NCBI RefSeq assembly: GCF_900129545.1
Contig: NZ_FQWB01000005.1
Coordinates: forward strand, 124,001 to 188,000
DNA length: 64,000 bases
From: Flavobacterium fluvii
GTDB taxonomy: Bacteria; Bacteroidota; Bacteroidia; Flavobacteriales; Flavobacteriaceae
Reading direction: 5' to 3'
Shown: in pieces, positions 44,476-54,458 of the stretch
Numbering within the stretch: position 1 is the first letter of the stretch
Layout: every line of letters begins with the position of its first letter
Position numbers and translations under genes: made by a program
Notes under the pieces: generated by a model
Database searches by the model: none
What the model was told of the DNA's origin: nothing
What the model saw: the letters and a program-made list of their open reading frames with translations, nothing else

Positions 44476-45057
44476 TTACAACCCAAGAGCGTCTTTTATC
44501 AACTGAAGATTGGCATCAGTATAGTTTATTTTTAAAGCTTCTTGATGCCCTTTATCAGACATTTTGTTCCAAGTTTTCAGGATGATGTTCTTGAGTTTTT
44601 CCGTATCGTGTTTGTGTACAAATGGGTCTAAATAGTACTCCAGAAACACGAGACAAATTACGTCTTCCAACAATTGGGTTTCCTCGTCTTTTTTGAGTAA
44701 TTTTTTTTCGATAAGGAAAGAAACTCGGTCTATGAACGCTTGCGGATAACCCGCTTTTTCCAAAATTTCGGCAGTGAGTTTGGCATGGAATTTCTTCAAA
44801 TCTTCACGCCATTTCAAGTAACCCACACGATCCATTGGATAGGATTCCCTGGCTACTTTCCATCGGCAAATGTGTTGAGCCTTGGAAGCTATCTGAACTG
44901 CTTCTGAGGCATCTGGATGAAAATCCAACAACCTTTCATACATTCGATTCGAATATAATAGCTCTTTTGGGTATGTTTTGGATTCGTATATTTCACTGTT
45001 TGGATCTTGTGCATTTTCTGCATCAATCCATAGGCTGGCGTTCTGAAATGGTGTCAT
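44476..45057 (-). CDS. DUF4202 domain protein
   Basis: A 193-residue soluble protein with helical, HD-domain-like motifs: ASKAQHICRWKVARESYPMDR and, later, LEDVICLVFLEYYL. I recognise this as DUF4202, a family whose function is not known to me. It lies between nirD and the NarX-like kinase with short gaps (35 and 12 bases), so a role in nitrite assimilation or its sensing is likely by context. Confidence 0.8.
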   Translation of the reverse strand: MTPFQNASLWIDAENAQDPNSEIYESKTYPKELLYSNRMYERLLDFHPDASEAVQIASKAQHICRWKVARESYPMDRVGYLKWREDLKKFHAKLTAEILEKAGYPQAFIDRVSFLIEKKLLKKDEETQLLEDVICLVFLEYYLDPFVHKHDTEKLKNIILKTWNKMSDKGHQEALKINYTDANLQLIKDALGL

Positions 45058-45092
45058 TGTGATTTGAATTGTTTAGATTCAAAGATACACAA

Positions 45093-45470
45093 TTATTCCA
45101 AAAAGCCAACGAATACTTCTCCATCCACAACTTTTACTGGGTAAGTGGCAATAGAGTAATCTTCTCCATTCAGGTTGGAACCATCGGTAAGCGAAAAGGT
45201 TTTTTTGTGCATTGGACAGGCTATTTTTGGAATTTCATCAGCAGAACCAATCATTCCTCTTGAAAGCACCATTTCCATTTTATGAGGACAAACGTTTTGA
45301 CAAGCATACCATTCGTTTCTGCGAGAGAAATTGATAACTGCAATCTGTTTGCTTTTATATTTGATACAACCACCACCTTCAGTTGGAAAATCAGTAGTTT
45401 TCCCTGCTTTGAACCAAACTTTTACATCGTTTAATTGAACTGTTTCGTATTGACTTAAAATATCTTGCAT
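45093..45470 (-). CDS. nirD: Nitrite reductase small subunit, Rieske type
   Basis: A 125-residue NirD with an intact Rieske [2Fe-2S] site: C61-P-H63 (NVCPHK) and C85-P-M-H88. Many NirD proteins, including that of E. coli, lack these ligands, so this one probably carries a cluster. The ATG at 45470 is chosen; a GTG/ATG pair at 45497/45494 could add up to nine residues. It lies 107 bases after nirB and before DUF4202 in the same block. Confidence 0.93.
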   Translation of the reverse strand: MQDILSQYETVQLNDVKVWFKAGKTTDFPTEGGGCIKYKSKQIAVINFSRRNEWYACQNVCPHKMEMVLSRGMIGSADEIPKIACPMHKKTFSLTDGSNLNGEDYSIATYPVKVVDGEVFVGFLE

Positions 45471-45577
45471 AATATGTGTTTTTAAAATTTCCATCACTCC
45501 AACATTAGTAAATAATGATTGCGAAAGACCACCATTTGTATGTTGAAGTTGATGGAAGGATTTTTAAATATTTTAGA

Positions 45578-48085
45578 TTACCAGGTTGTTGGCATTTTTT
45601 GACCTCTAAGAGGAATGTATTCTAGATTATCATCACGATCATCTGAATTGACAAAATGATTAAAACGTTTCATCATTTCAGGATCCTCGATGGCTTGTTT
45701 CCACTCACATTCGAAAGTGTCAACCAATTTTTGCATTTCTGCTTCCAAAGTTTCGTTGATACCAAGACTATCGTTAATTACAATATTTTTCAAATATTCG
45801 ATTCCACCTTCTAGTTTTTCTAACCAAGTTGAAGTTCTTACCAATGGGCCTGCGGTTTGGATGTAATACATCAAGAAACGATCCATATACTTAATTACCG
45901 TTTCTTTATCAATAGCTTCCGCCAATAAAACGGCATGTTTCGGATTTGCCCCACCGTTTCCGCAGATATATAAATTCCATCCACCTTCAACAGCAATCAC
46001 TCCAAAATCTTTTCCTCTAGCCTCGGCACATTCTCTGATACAAGCCGAAACTCCTCCTTTTAATTTATGCGGAGAACGAATTCCTCGGTAACGATTTTCT
46101 AATTCAATGGCCAATGAAGTACTGTCATCCATACCATAACGACACCAAGCATTACCTACACAACTCTTGACCGCTCTTAATGATTTTCCGTAAGCATGAC
46201 CACTTTCGAAACCATTGTCTATTAATTTTTTCCAAATGGCAGGTAAGTCATTTAGTTCAGCACCGAACAAATCGACACGTTGTGCACCTGTAATTTTAGT
46301 GTACAAACCGTATTCTTTGGCAACTTCGCCAATGGCAATTAATTTTTCGGCTGTCACTTCTCCTCCAGCCATTCTAGGCACAACAGAATAGGTTCCGTTA
46401 CGTTGAATATTCGCCAAGAATCTGTCATTTGAATCTTGGGCAGTTACGTGTTTATTGGCCGTATCGTTGTAGATACTTGAGAAGATTGAAGAAAGAACGG
46501 GTTTGCAAATTTCACAACCATCACCTTTACCTACGGTTCCCAACACCTCATTATGATTGGTGAATTTGTTGATTTTCACAATATCATACAATTCCTGACG
46601 GGAGTAAGCAAAATGCTCACATACCACATCTTTCACTTCTTTACCTAGTGATTTTTGAGCTTCTTTAACCAAATCCACCACCATTGGTTTACATCCACCA
46701 CAACCTGAAGTGGCTTTGGTTGATTTTACCACATCACCAAATGTTTCACAACTTCCGTCTATAATAGAACAACAAATAGCGCCTTTGGTTACATTTTCGC
46801 AAGAACAAATTACGGCAGTGTCTGGCAAGTCCATAGCACTTCCCATAGTAGAACTTTCGCCACCTCTTGAACCCAAAATCAAATCCTCTGGGTTAGCAGG
46901 CAATTTCATTGCATTGCTATAAATTTGAAACAATCCGTTATAATCGCTTGAATCTCCTACCAGAATTCCACCTAAAAGTGTTTTCCCGTCTTTGGTAACA
47001 TTGATTCTTTTGTAAATTCCACTGAATTTGTTTTCGTAAACAATGGCGGTTACTTCGTCGTTTTCTATAAAAGGATCACCAAAACTTGCTACCTCAACCC
47101 CAATCAATTTTAACTGGGTTGACATATCTATGGTTTCTCTCATCAATTTTTCATTGCCAAGAATCTGCTCAGCCACAACATCTGCCATTTCATATCCTGG
47201 AGCAACCAAACCATAAATCATGTGGTTGTAAAGTGCCACTTCACCAATAGCATAAATATTTGGGTCCGAAGTCTGCATTTTATTATCTACAACAATTCCT
47301 CCACGAACACCTACCTCAAGTCCTGAAACCCTTCCTAGTTCGTCACGAGGTTTTATCCCTGCGGAAATCACCAACATATCCACTTTAAGAAGCTCATTCC
47401 CATCAAACATCATCCCCGTGATGGTATCCTCTCCTGCAATATATTGTGTTGATTTATTAAGGTGAATGCCAATATTCAATTCTTCAATTTTGGATTGCAA
47501 CATATCACTCGCGCCTTTATCCAATTGTCTTGGCATCAGTCGAGGAGCAAATTCCACCACGTGAGGATTTAATCCTAAATCACGTACCGCCTTGGCAGCC
47601 TCAAGTCCCAACAATCCACCACCAAGAACGGCAGCTTCGGTAGCACCTTTTTGTTTTATTTTCTTGGCATAGGCCATGATGGCATCCAAATCCTCGATAG
47701 TTCTGTATACAAAAACTCCTTCTTTGTCCACTCCTTCAATAGGCGGCACAAAAGCAGCAGAACCTGTAGCCAAAACTAAGTAGTCATACGCATGTATTTT
47801 TTCTAAATGAGTATGCACGGTTTTTTGCTCTCTATTAATATCTGTAATTAACTCGGAAGTATTTAAAATAATGTTGTTTTCTTCATACCAATTTGATGTA
47901 GACAGAGACAAGTCGTCAGCGCTTTTCCCTGCAAAATACTCACTCAAGTGCACCCTGTCATAAGCACGTCTCGGCTCTTCACCAAAGACCGTGATTTGAT
48001 AATTTTCACTTCCCTTTTTTGTGATGAATTTTTCACAAAACTTGTAACCTACCATGCCGTTTCCGACTACTATTACTTTAATCAT
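45578..48085 (-). CDS. nirB: NAD(P)H nitrite reductase large subunit
   Basis: An 835-residue enzyme that reduces nitrite to ammonium with six electrons. Domains in order: FAD/NAD(P)H oxidoreductase (1-400, VIVVGNGMVGYKF and AAVLGGGLLGLEAAKA), BFD-like [2Fe-2S] (430-480, CSCEN...GCGGCK) and a second CxxC segment (CEICKP), then the nitrite/sulfite reductase part. The siroheme-[4Fe-4S] ligands are C642-x5-C648 and C682-x3-C686. It is the first gene of the minus-strand nirB-nirD-DUF4202-kinase block. Its promoter carries a perfect palindrome touching the -7 box. Confidence 0.96.
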   Translation of the reverse strand: MIKVIVVGNGMVGYKFCEKFITKKGSENYQITVFGEEPRRAYDRVHLSEYFAGKSADDLSLSTSNWYEENNIILNTSELITDINREQKTVHTHLEKIHAYDYLVLATGSAAFVPPIEGVDKEGVFVYRTIEDLDAIMAYAKKIKQKGATEAAVLGGGLLGLEAAKAVRDLGLNPHVVEFAPRLMPRQLDKGASDMLQSKIEELNIGIHLNKSTQYIAGEDTITGMMFDGNELLKVDMLVISAGIKPRDELGRVSGLEVGVRGGIVVDNKMQTSDPNIYAIGEVALYNHMIYGLVAPGYEMADVVAEQILGNEKLMRETIDMSTQLKLIGVEVASFGDPFIENDEVTAIVYENKFSGIYKRINVTKDGKTLLGGILVGDSSDYNGLFQIYSNAMKLPANPEDLILGSRGGESSTMGSAMDLPDTAVICSCENVTKGAICCSIIDGSCETFGDVVKSTKATSGCGGCKPMVVDLVKEAQKSLGKEVKDVVCEHFAYSRQELYDIVKINKFTNHNEVLGTVGKGDGCEICKPVLSSIFSSIYNDTANKHVTAQDSNDRFLANIQRNGTYSVVPRMAGGEVTAEKLIAIGEVAKEYGLYTKITGAQRVDLFGAELNDLPAIWKKLIDNGFESGHAYGKSLRAVKSCVGNAWCRYGMDDSTSLAIELENRYRGIRSPHKLKGGVSACIRECAEARGKDFGVIAVEGGWNLYICGNGGANPKHAVLLAEAIDKETVIKYMDRFLMYYIQTAGPLVRTSTWLEKLEGGIEYLKNIVINDSLGINETLEAEMQKLVDTFECEWKQAIEDPEMMKRFNHFVNSDDRDDNLEYIPLRGQKMPTTW

Positions 48086-48110
48086 AACTCATTAATTAAG
48101 TATTACGAGG

Positions 48111-48118
48111 CAAATATA
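48111..48118 (-). promoter_or_regulatory. Bacteroidota -7 box of nirB
   Basis: On the minus strand TATATTTG matches TAnnTTTG, about 26 bases before the nirB ATG, and overlaps the end of the operator, as it does at cobA. Confidence 0.6.
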
Positions 48119-48132
48119 AGTATTAATACTTA
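48117..48132. promoter_or_regulatory. Putative FNR-type operator before nirB
   Basis: TAAGTATTAATACTTA is a perfect palindrome, identical to the one before the porin gene. It directly adjoins the nirB -7 box. Confidence 0.65.
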
Positions 48133-48256
48133 TATTTATACGTATTTTTTAATTATTTTTTTAAAAAAAGTTATTATTAAGCAATGTAAATGGTATTTAA
48201 TACCTACGTATAAGTATACTAATACTAAAAAAGAGTCCCATTTTACTAAAAAAAGA

Positions 48257-48288
48257 CAAAAAAAAACCCACTGAAATTCAGTGGGTTT
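48257..48288 (-). terminator. Second terminator upstream of the nirB promoter
   Basis: A 12-bp perfect stem (AAACCCACTGAA with TTCAGTGGGTTT, one-base centre) is followed on the minus strand by a T run (A at 48257-48266). It backs up the terminator at 48341-48377. Confidence 0.8.
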
Positions 48289-48340
48289 GTCCCTAAACCA
48301 TATTTGTATTGCAAAGGAAATATTATCGGGAGAACTCGTA

Positions 48341-48377
48341 ACAAAAAAAGCCAGTTAATTTTTTTTAACTGGCTTTT
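48341..48377 (-). terminator. Rho-independent terminator of the large pectinesterase gene
   Basis: The stem AAAGCCAGTTAA with its complement (6-base loop) is followed by a T run on the minus strand, 19 bases past the stop codon. Confidence 0.85.
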
Positions 48378-48395
48378 GAATTTCTATTAATTGGT

Positions 48396-51300
48396 TTAAT
48401 TTTTAACTATTTTGGATACCTGAGAGCCTTCTTCCGACTCTACTTTTAGTAAATAAACTCCCGAAGGGATTTTAGATATATTTATTGTTGTTGTATTGCT
48501 ATTTAGGTTTTCTTTCATAATTAGTCTTCCTTCCAGTCCAAAAAGGGACATAGTTGTATTAGGTGATACAGTAGGAATCGATATGGAAACTTGACCATTA
48601 ACCACTGGATTTGGATAAATTTTGACAGCTAATACATTATTTTCATTTAATCCTAATGTCGTTGCATCAATTGCATTTGATTTGGCGCTTAAGCCACCCA
48701 TTGCATTTGCAGCCCTAACAGTATAAAGTCCCGTATTGCCTATAATGTCATAACTATTGGTTGTCGTAAATTTTACAAACACGTCATTTTTAAAAATGGC
48801 CCATCCCAATACATAATTATCAGCGTTCCAGTTCAGTTTAGCTCCTGTATTTGCTAGTGTAGGAGTTACCGCTTGCTCTGTATATAATGTTGGTTGCCAA
48901 GTATCACTTCCGCTTAATACATTTTCAATGGTGTATTGGTCAGCCTCGGTTTTACTTAAAGTAGGGTCTAATGTAACAGAAATAGCATCTTTGGTATATT
49001 GTGTGCGTCTTTGGCTTAAATCTACTTCAATGCCTGAAGAAGTCAAACTATTGTATTCTGCAAATCTAAATGGAACCACATTCATTGGGTCTCCCCAAGC
49101 ACCAGCCGATGGCAAAATGTTCATCGTGGTATTAATGTAAGCCACTTTAGGCGCAATATTCCAAGGTCTGCCTAGTCCATAAATTCCACTTTGTTGTGTA
49201 TCACCAGCAATGGTACAATTGTTAAATACATAGCCCCAATTAGAACTAGTAGCTGCTGCAGTAACAATACCACCACCTCCAGAAGATCTATTTTCCATAT
49301 AAAGAAGACATTGATTAAAGAAAATATCGCCATCTCCAAAAATGTAGTCAACCGTTCCGTGGATTTCACCATTTTCCCAATAGGTTCTTCCTGCTCCAGT
49401 AAAATAAGTATCTTGATTACTCAATAGTCTTACGTTTTTAAAGATGTTTTTATCCCCTTGATGACGCAATGCCACGGCACGTTTTTCGGCAATTCCCAAA
49501 CGATAATCCATTTTGTTGAGCAAGGTAAGGTCTTGCATGTAAATGTTGTTGGCGCTTGCCGTAAAGTTGATTGTCGGTGTTTTGTCGATTCCTTCCTGGG
49601 CTTGGGTAGGATTGTTGAAAAGGGTTACTCCTTCGGTACTTTGTCCAATAAAAGAAATATTAGGCAAACTGATGATGGTTTGCTGCGTTGCATCTCCTGT
49701 CGTAGTTCCTAAATCATAGTTTCCGTTTGGAAAGAAAATATAGAATCTATTGCCACTGTTTTTTGCTGCATCGGCGGCGGCCAAAGCCGCGGCAAAATTT
49801 CCGTCAACACCTACTACGAAGTCATACGCTTTTTTCGTAACGGTTGGTTTGTTAAGCGTTGTAAACGTGATGGAAATAGGATTGGTTATTTTATTATCTG
49901 CCAAATCGGATATTGCATTTCCAGCCAAATTAAAAGTATAGGTAGTGTTATAATCTAAACCCGAATAATTGAACGAGATGGATTTACCAAATACCACAGG
50001 GGTTAGGTTTTTACCGTTTAAAGTCGCAGTTGTAGTATTTATTTTTACACGTTCATCAAAATTAAGCACTACTTTTCCTGTTGCTGAAGCTCCAGTTGTA
50101 GCATTACCGGGTACAGAACTAACTAGAACTGGTGCCGTGCCATCGTTAAATATGCTCGGGGTTCCATAAATATAAATGTTAGAAATAGATGTTCCGTCAT
50201 TACCAGATCCTAGAACCGCTGAAGTGTAATCTGGAATCCATCTGATGTAAACTTCTGCTTTGTTGTTAGCATCGGCAGGCAGGTTGAATGAGCCATCAAC
50301 CCAAGTATTCAGTGTGCCTGTGTTATATGAACCTACTGTAGTAAAATTTGTTCCATCCAATGAATACTCGCATTTTTGTGTTGCATAGCCAGAATAACTA
50401 GCAAGCAAAGCAGCTTGAACTTTGATATTGGTATAATCAGCAGCATTAATTTTAATTTGATAGTAGAATTTACTAGTCAAAGCTTGCCAATTGATACGAC
50501 AATTTTTGCCATACCATCCAGGAGGGTTTGCTACAGTTGAAAAATTTAATCCACCAGCAGTTGCTCCAGCGGCATCGCGAAGCACCAACCCAACAGCATT
50601 ATTTACAACATTTGAAGAAAAATCTACATTAACTACTTCATCATAAAAATCCCATCCCACAATATAGTCTGCAGGGTTGTATGCAGCAGTAATGGATTTA
50701 TTGCTGTCCATTGTAATATTCAACATATTATTCGTTTCGCCTGAGCCCCAATTGGAGAAATTAAGGATTGGGTTTCCACTGGCTGTTAGGGTAACGGCAG
50801 TACCTGCAACATACATCCTAACACCATTCACCATTGTTCCAGCAGGAGATATGTTTACCATATAATTTTTACCTCCTCCGTTAACAGTGAGATCTAATGC
50901 GTAAGTAGTTAGAGTGTTGAAGTTGGCTTTTATAGTAGTGTTGGCAGTAACAGTTTGGGTGTATGGATTATTGGTTGAAACAATATTGCCTGATCCATCC
51001 GTCCAGTTTAAAAATGTATATCCAAAGTTGGCATTGGCTGTTAATTTTACAACGGTATTTTCATCCACAGTTGCCGGATTGTCAGAAACCACAACTCCGG
51101 CTAGAGCAGGTAACACAGCTGTTGTCAAAGTATATTGGTTTACATCGGCAGGAGTTCCGTTCAAATTTCCCGTGATTGAAATGCCTGACAATCCAACATC
51201 TTTAGCGCTACCAAGACTATGAATGTATATTTCTAAAGTGGTTTTACCTCCTAAAGCAGGAATGGTGAGTCCTGAAACATCCATAGTAAAGGTACTGGTA

Positions 51301-52418
51301 TCGGCAGCTTCGCTTGTGGCATCAGCTTCTCTTGCCGGCTTTACATTTGCTGCAACCAGTTTTGAAGTACCATCCGAGGATTTCCAATAAACATCAATTA
51401 ATCCTGATCCTGTTCCGAATCTTTGGCATTTAAAAGTAATAGCTGTTGGTTTAAAATTTAAGCCTGTTACGGGTGTAAAATTAAAACCAATTAAATTGTT
51501 GACATCTGCTCCAGTTGGTGTGGTTGTAGCCAAATTATTTCTTAATGCTGTATAAGTAGCCACAGGATTCGTTCCTGAAGCTATGCCTTTGTAAATATAA
51601 TTGCTTCCTACGGTAACATTGTCTGGTTTGTAGTAAGTGGCATCCGTATAAGTTGCGGTTTGTCCAGCTGTACCCAAATCAAATGCCCAGTTAATTGTAG
51701 ACGGAGTATTTGTTGGCAAGGTAGTAGAGATTCCAGAAACTTTAAAACTGTTTAAATAAAAATAATTACCCGATGTAGCACCACCTTTCACGCCAATTAA
51801 TCGTACTAATACATTGCTTTTGTTTTTGGCAACAATGGTCGCACTTCGTGCTACAGTTACCCACCATTGCGCATTTCCTAGAGCTTGGTCTCCAACAGTC
51901 CAAGTGGTACCGCCATCTACTGAATATACAATTTGAAGATAGTCATCAGCATCGTTTTGGGTTGTCATGTCAAGATCAAGCTTGATTTGTTGGTACCCAG
52001 TAGTAGGAAAAGAAAATTGATAGTAATTGCTGTGGTTTGCTGAATTTGTAAAATCAGCACTGGCTATACTAGCTCCCAATGTAGCGGAATTATGATAGGT
52101 CGTAGTATTTTGATATACGTTTCTCAACTTCGCTCCAGCAGCATTTATTTTCATTGCATAGCTTGTTTGAGTTCCATCATAACTGTCAGGATAAATGATG
52201 TCATTGGCATTAACTGTTACGTCAAGACCATCAGCGGCAACTCTAGCGGTTGCATTGGGCGTGTAATTATACGGATTGGTACCTGCTTTAGTGTACCCAT
52301 TGTCGAATTTCCAATTACAGAGAGTAATTTGGGCAAATAATGGTAAACTTGTTCCAAAAAGAACAATAAAAAAAGCAAAAAAAGACCAATGCTTTTTAAG
52401 AGATAAAGTTGAATTCAT
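48396..52418 (-). CDS. Multidomain secreted pectinesterase with T9SS sorting domain (1)
   Basis: A 1,340-residue secreted protein. Order: signal peptide (1-30), a beta-sandwich probable sugar-binding module (to ~235), a second module shared with the paralogue at 54665 (about 240-425), two InlB-B-like repeats (430-580), another beta-sandwich (585-760), an Ig-like domain (DGTAPVLVSSVPGN, 760-860), the pectinesterase (about 865-1190), a fibronectin-like piece and a T9SS type A domain (last 70). Catalytic residues are intact: D1003 in NQDTYF, D1024 in GTVDYIFG and R1084 in LGRPW. It should demethylate pectin outside the cell. Confidence 0.93.
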   Translation of the reverse strand: MNSTLSLKKHWSFFAFFIVLFGTSLPLFAQITLCNWKFDNGYTKAGTNPYNYTPNATARVAADGLDVTVNANDIIYPDSYDGTQTSYAMKINAAGAKLRNVYQNTTTYHNSATLGASIASADFTNSANHSNYYQFSFPTTGYQQIKLDLDMTTQNDADDYLQIVYSVDGGTTWTVGDQALGNAQWWVTVARSATIVAKNKSNVLVRLIGVKGGATSGNYFYLNSFKVSGISTTLPTNTPSTINWAFDLGTAGQTATYTDATYYKPDNVTVGSNYIYKGIASGTNPVATYTALRNNLATTTPTGADVNNLIGFNFTPVTGLNFKPTAITFKCQRFGTGSGLIDVYWKSSDGTSKLVAANVKPAREADATSEAADTSTFTMDVSGLTIPALGGKTTLEIYIHSLGSAKDVGLSGISITGNLNGTPADVNQYTLTTAVLPALAGVVVSDNPATVDENTVVKLTANANFGYTFLNWTDGSGNIVSTNNPYTQTVTANTTIKANFNTLTTYALDLTVNGGGKNYMVNISPAGTMVNGVRMYVAGTAVTLTASGNPILNFSNWGSGETNNMLNITMDSNKSITAAYNPADYIVGWDFYDEVVNVDFSSNVVNNAVGLVLRDAAGATAGGLNFSTVANPPGWYGKNCRINWQALTSKFYYQIKINAADYTNIKVQAALLASYSGYATQKCEYSLDGTNFTTVGSYNTGTLNTWVDGSFNLPADANNKAEVYIRWIPDYTSAVLGSGNDGTSISNIYIYGTPSIFNDGTAPVLVSSVPGNATTGASATGKVVLNFDERVKINTTTATLNGKNLTPVVFGKSISFNYSGLDYNTTYTFNLAGNAISDLADNKITNPISITFTTLNKPTVTKKAYDFVVGVDGNFAAALAAADAAKNSGNRFYIFFPNGNYDLGTTTGDATQQTIISLPNISFIGQSTEGVTLFNNPTQAQEGIDKTPTINFTASANNIYMQDLTLLNKMDYRLGIAEKRAVALRHQGDKNIFKNVRLLSNQDTYFTGAGRTYWENGEIHGTVDYIFGDGDIFFNQCLLYMENRSSGGGGIVTAAATSSNWGYVFNNCTIAGDTQQSGIYGLGRPWNIAPKVAYINTTMNILPSAGAWGDPMNVVPFRFAEYNSLTSSGIEVDLSQRRTQYTKDAISVTLDPTLSKTEADQYTIENVLSGSDTWQPTLYTEQAVTPTLANTGAKLNWNADNYVLGWAIFKNDVFVKFTTTNSYDIIGNTGLYTVRAANAMGGLSAKSNAIDATTLGLNENNVLAVKIYPNPVVNGQVSISIPTVSPNTTMSLFGLEGRLIMKENLNSNTTTINISKIPSGVYLLKVESEEGSQVSKIVKN

Positions 52419-52428
52419 AATGTAATAA

Positions 52429-52446
52429 TTTGGTTAGTTAATAGTT
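52429..52446. repeat. Shared leader motif, copy A
   Basis: TTTGGTTAGTTAATAGTT lies 11 bases upstream of the 52418 start codon; on the coding strand it reads AACTATTAACTAACCAAA. An identical 18-mer is at 54586-54603, and a looser version at 58123-58143. Confidence 0.7.
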
Positions 52447-52511
52447 GTTAATTTAATTGTATTGTAAAATAAATTGGCATCCCTTTTTTAGCGAGAAAAT
52501 AAAAATCGGCT

Positions 52512-54458
52512 TTAAGGGACTAAAAACTTTATTGTTTGTGTACCTTCTTGAGATTCCACTTTACCAATATAAATTCCTTTAGTTTTTGGCGTTGCCATGA
52601 TGACTGAAGTATCAGTACTATTGGATGATTTGGATACTTGTCTTCCACTTAAATCATAAATGGTGATTTTACTGTTTAAAGGAGCATTCGTTATCTTGAT
52701 AAAACCATCTTGCACTGCCCATTTTAATTCATTTTTCAAGGATTCGTCTATGGAAAGAGCTACAGCAGGAAGAGCTACTCCGTGAATTTTAACATCCGAG
52801 AGACAGATTGTTTTTCCTGTAGCTGTTCCGTTATACCAAGGATATACACGCAGTTTTAAAGTTTCTCCATTGACAAGTTTAATGACTGGTATCTTTGAAA
52901 CAGCATTCATAGTACCAGATACCATGCTCTGAAACTCTCCTGCCGCAAATGTAGTGGTGAAATCATCTTTTGAATAAGAAATACGACAGCGCATACCGTT
53001 TCCACCTGAACCTCCAACATATAAGCTTATCAAATCAATATTCAATTCTGTTCCAGCATTGGCTTTAATTCCAAATTGAATATAACGTGTTGAGACTTCA
53101 TCAATCTCACCTGCAGGCCAAACACTACCATCAATTACGTTTCTTTGCGTTTTTCTTGTGCTGTCATAACCGCTTCCAGCAGGCCATATTGCTGTACTAC
53201 TAGGAACAGCATAACTTGAAGTATTCATAGCGCTGAATGATTGATCAACAACAGTGGCAGGGCCTAATAACACTGGGGTAGTATTTGCAGTTAACGACCA
53301 TATGACACTTACTTCAGTTCCTCCTGTTAATTGAATAAAATTAGCGGTTAGAGGCACTGTTTTTGTCACGGTTCCGTTAGCCACGGTAAGAGTTCCAGTT
53401 TTGGTACCTCCAACTGCTTGAGTTGTTGAGATATAAAATTTAGTAAATGCAAGATTGCCACCGGTATAATTCATATTGATGGAAGAACCAAAAGTATCTG
53501 TCTTATTTGCAGCTATCAAGAAACCATTATTAACAGAAAACGTAAATGTTCCCGCAACTGGAACAAGATCCAAACCAGTGATTGTTAATTCTTTTGTAAG
53601 TGTCTGACCTGTATAGCCATCTCCAAAATCACAGCTAACAGGATTAATCAAGACATCTGTTGACGTGTTAATATAAGACGCCAAAATATTTTGTTTAATC
53701 ATTTCTTGGGCACATAATCTAGCAGTTAATGTTCCCAATAATGCCGTAGGGTGTGTAGAATCCGCAGCAACATAAAGTTGGGCAGTACTGGCAGCATCGC
53801 CATAAGATTCAACCAAGTTTTTTGTCAAGGTAGTCAAGTCGATAAGTTGCACTCCTTTTTCTACCGCGACTTCTTTCATGGCATAAACATAATCATAAGT
53901 ATGATCTGTTGCCGGAAGACTAAAATTAGTACCTAAATCATGGAGACCTGTACGCGTAATTGTACCTCCACTAAAATATTTTCGACATATGGAAGTTGCC
54001 AAAATTGGTGTGGCATTCAAAGCGCGGGTCTCATCAATATACTTTCTAAGATAATCTTTATAGGTTGTTTGCGGATTTGTACCTCTATAGTCCGTTCCGT
54101 TGATTGGATTTAGGGCATCGGTTCCGCCATCAAGACCTCCGTTTTTCTCATCGTTATGGGCAAATTGAATGATGACATAGTCGCCGGCTTTTATCTGTTG
54201 TTTTACAGTTGTCCAATAAGGTGCTTCCATATAAAAACTTTTACTGCTGGATCCACTTTTCCCACGATTATTGACAACAACTCCCGAATTGAAAAATTGC
54301 TGAAACATCATGCCCCATCCCCTTATATCCGAGGTACTTGGGTCATAATTTGCCATAGTGGAATCACCAATGGTATGAAGGGTAATTTGTGCATTCGCAG
54401 AAATTATGCTGCAAAAAACAAAAGCACTTATAAATAGTCTTGATAATAATGTTTTCAT
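52512..54458 (-). CDS. Rhamnogalacturonan acetylesterase-like SGNH protein with T9SS sorting domain
   Basis: A 648-residue secreted esterase. A signal peptide is cut near ANAQ (residue 24). The SGNH domain (24-260) has S33 in TIGDSTMANY, H101-N102-D103 in FAHNDEK and D233/H236 in DSTHP, the pattern of CE12 rhamnogalacturonan acetylesterases. A beta-sandwich region and a carbohydrate-binding-like segment follow (260-560), then a T9SS type A domain (last 70, KITIYDLSGRQVSKS). It probably removes acetyl groups from pectin so that the pectinesterases and lyases can act. Confidence 0.9.
   Translation of the reverse strand: MKTLLSRLFISAFVFCSIISANAQITLHTIGDSTMANYDPSTSDIRGWGMMFQQFFNSGVVVNNRGKSGSSSKSFYMEAPYWTTVKQQIKAGDYVIIQFAHNDEKNGGLDGGTDALNPINGTDYRGTNPQTTYKDYLRKYIDETRALNATPILATSICRKYFSGGTITRTGLHDLGTNFSLPATDHTYDYVYAMKEVAVEKGVQLIDLTTLTKNLVESYGDAASTAQLYVAADSTHPTALLGTLTARLCAQEMIKQNILASYINTSTDVLINPVSCDFGDGYTGQTLTKELTITGLDLVPVAGTFTFSVNNGFLIAANKTDTFGSSINMNYTGGNLAFTKFYISTTQAVGGTKTGTLTVANGTVTKTVPLTANFIQLTGGTEVSVIWSLTANTTPVLLGPATVVDQSFSAMNTSSYAVPSSTAIWPAGSGYDSTRKTQRNVIDGSVWPAGEIDEVSTRYIQFGIKANAGTELNIDLISLYVGGSGGNGMRCRISYSKDDFTTTFAAGEFQSMVSGTMNAVSKIPVIKLVNGETLKLRVYPWYNGTATGKTICLSDVKIHGVALPAVALSIDESLKNELKWAVQDGFIKITNAPLNSKITIYDLSGRQVSKSSNSTDTSVIMATPKTKGIYIGKVESQEGTQTIKFLVP

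Larger units (their letters stand above)
48086..48395. other. nirB control region and double terminator
   Basis: This 310-base gap has no gene. It contains the nirB operator and -7 box, extra half-sites near 48138-48150 and 48205-48220, and two minus-strand terminators for the pectinesterase transcript. Confidence 0.7.
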
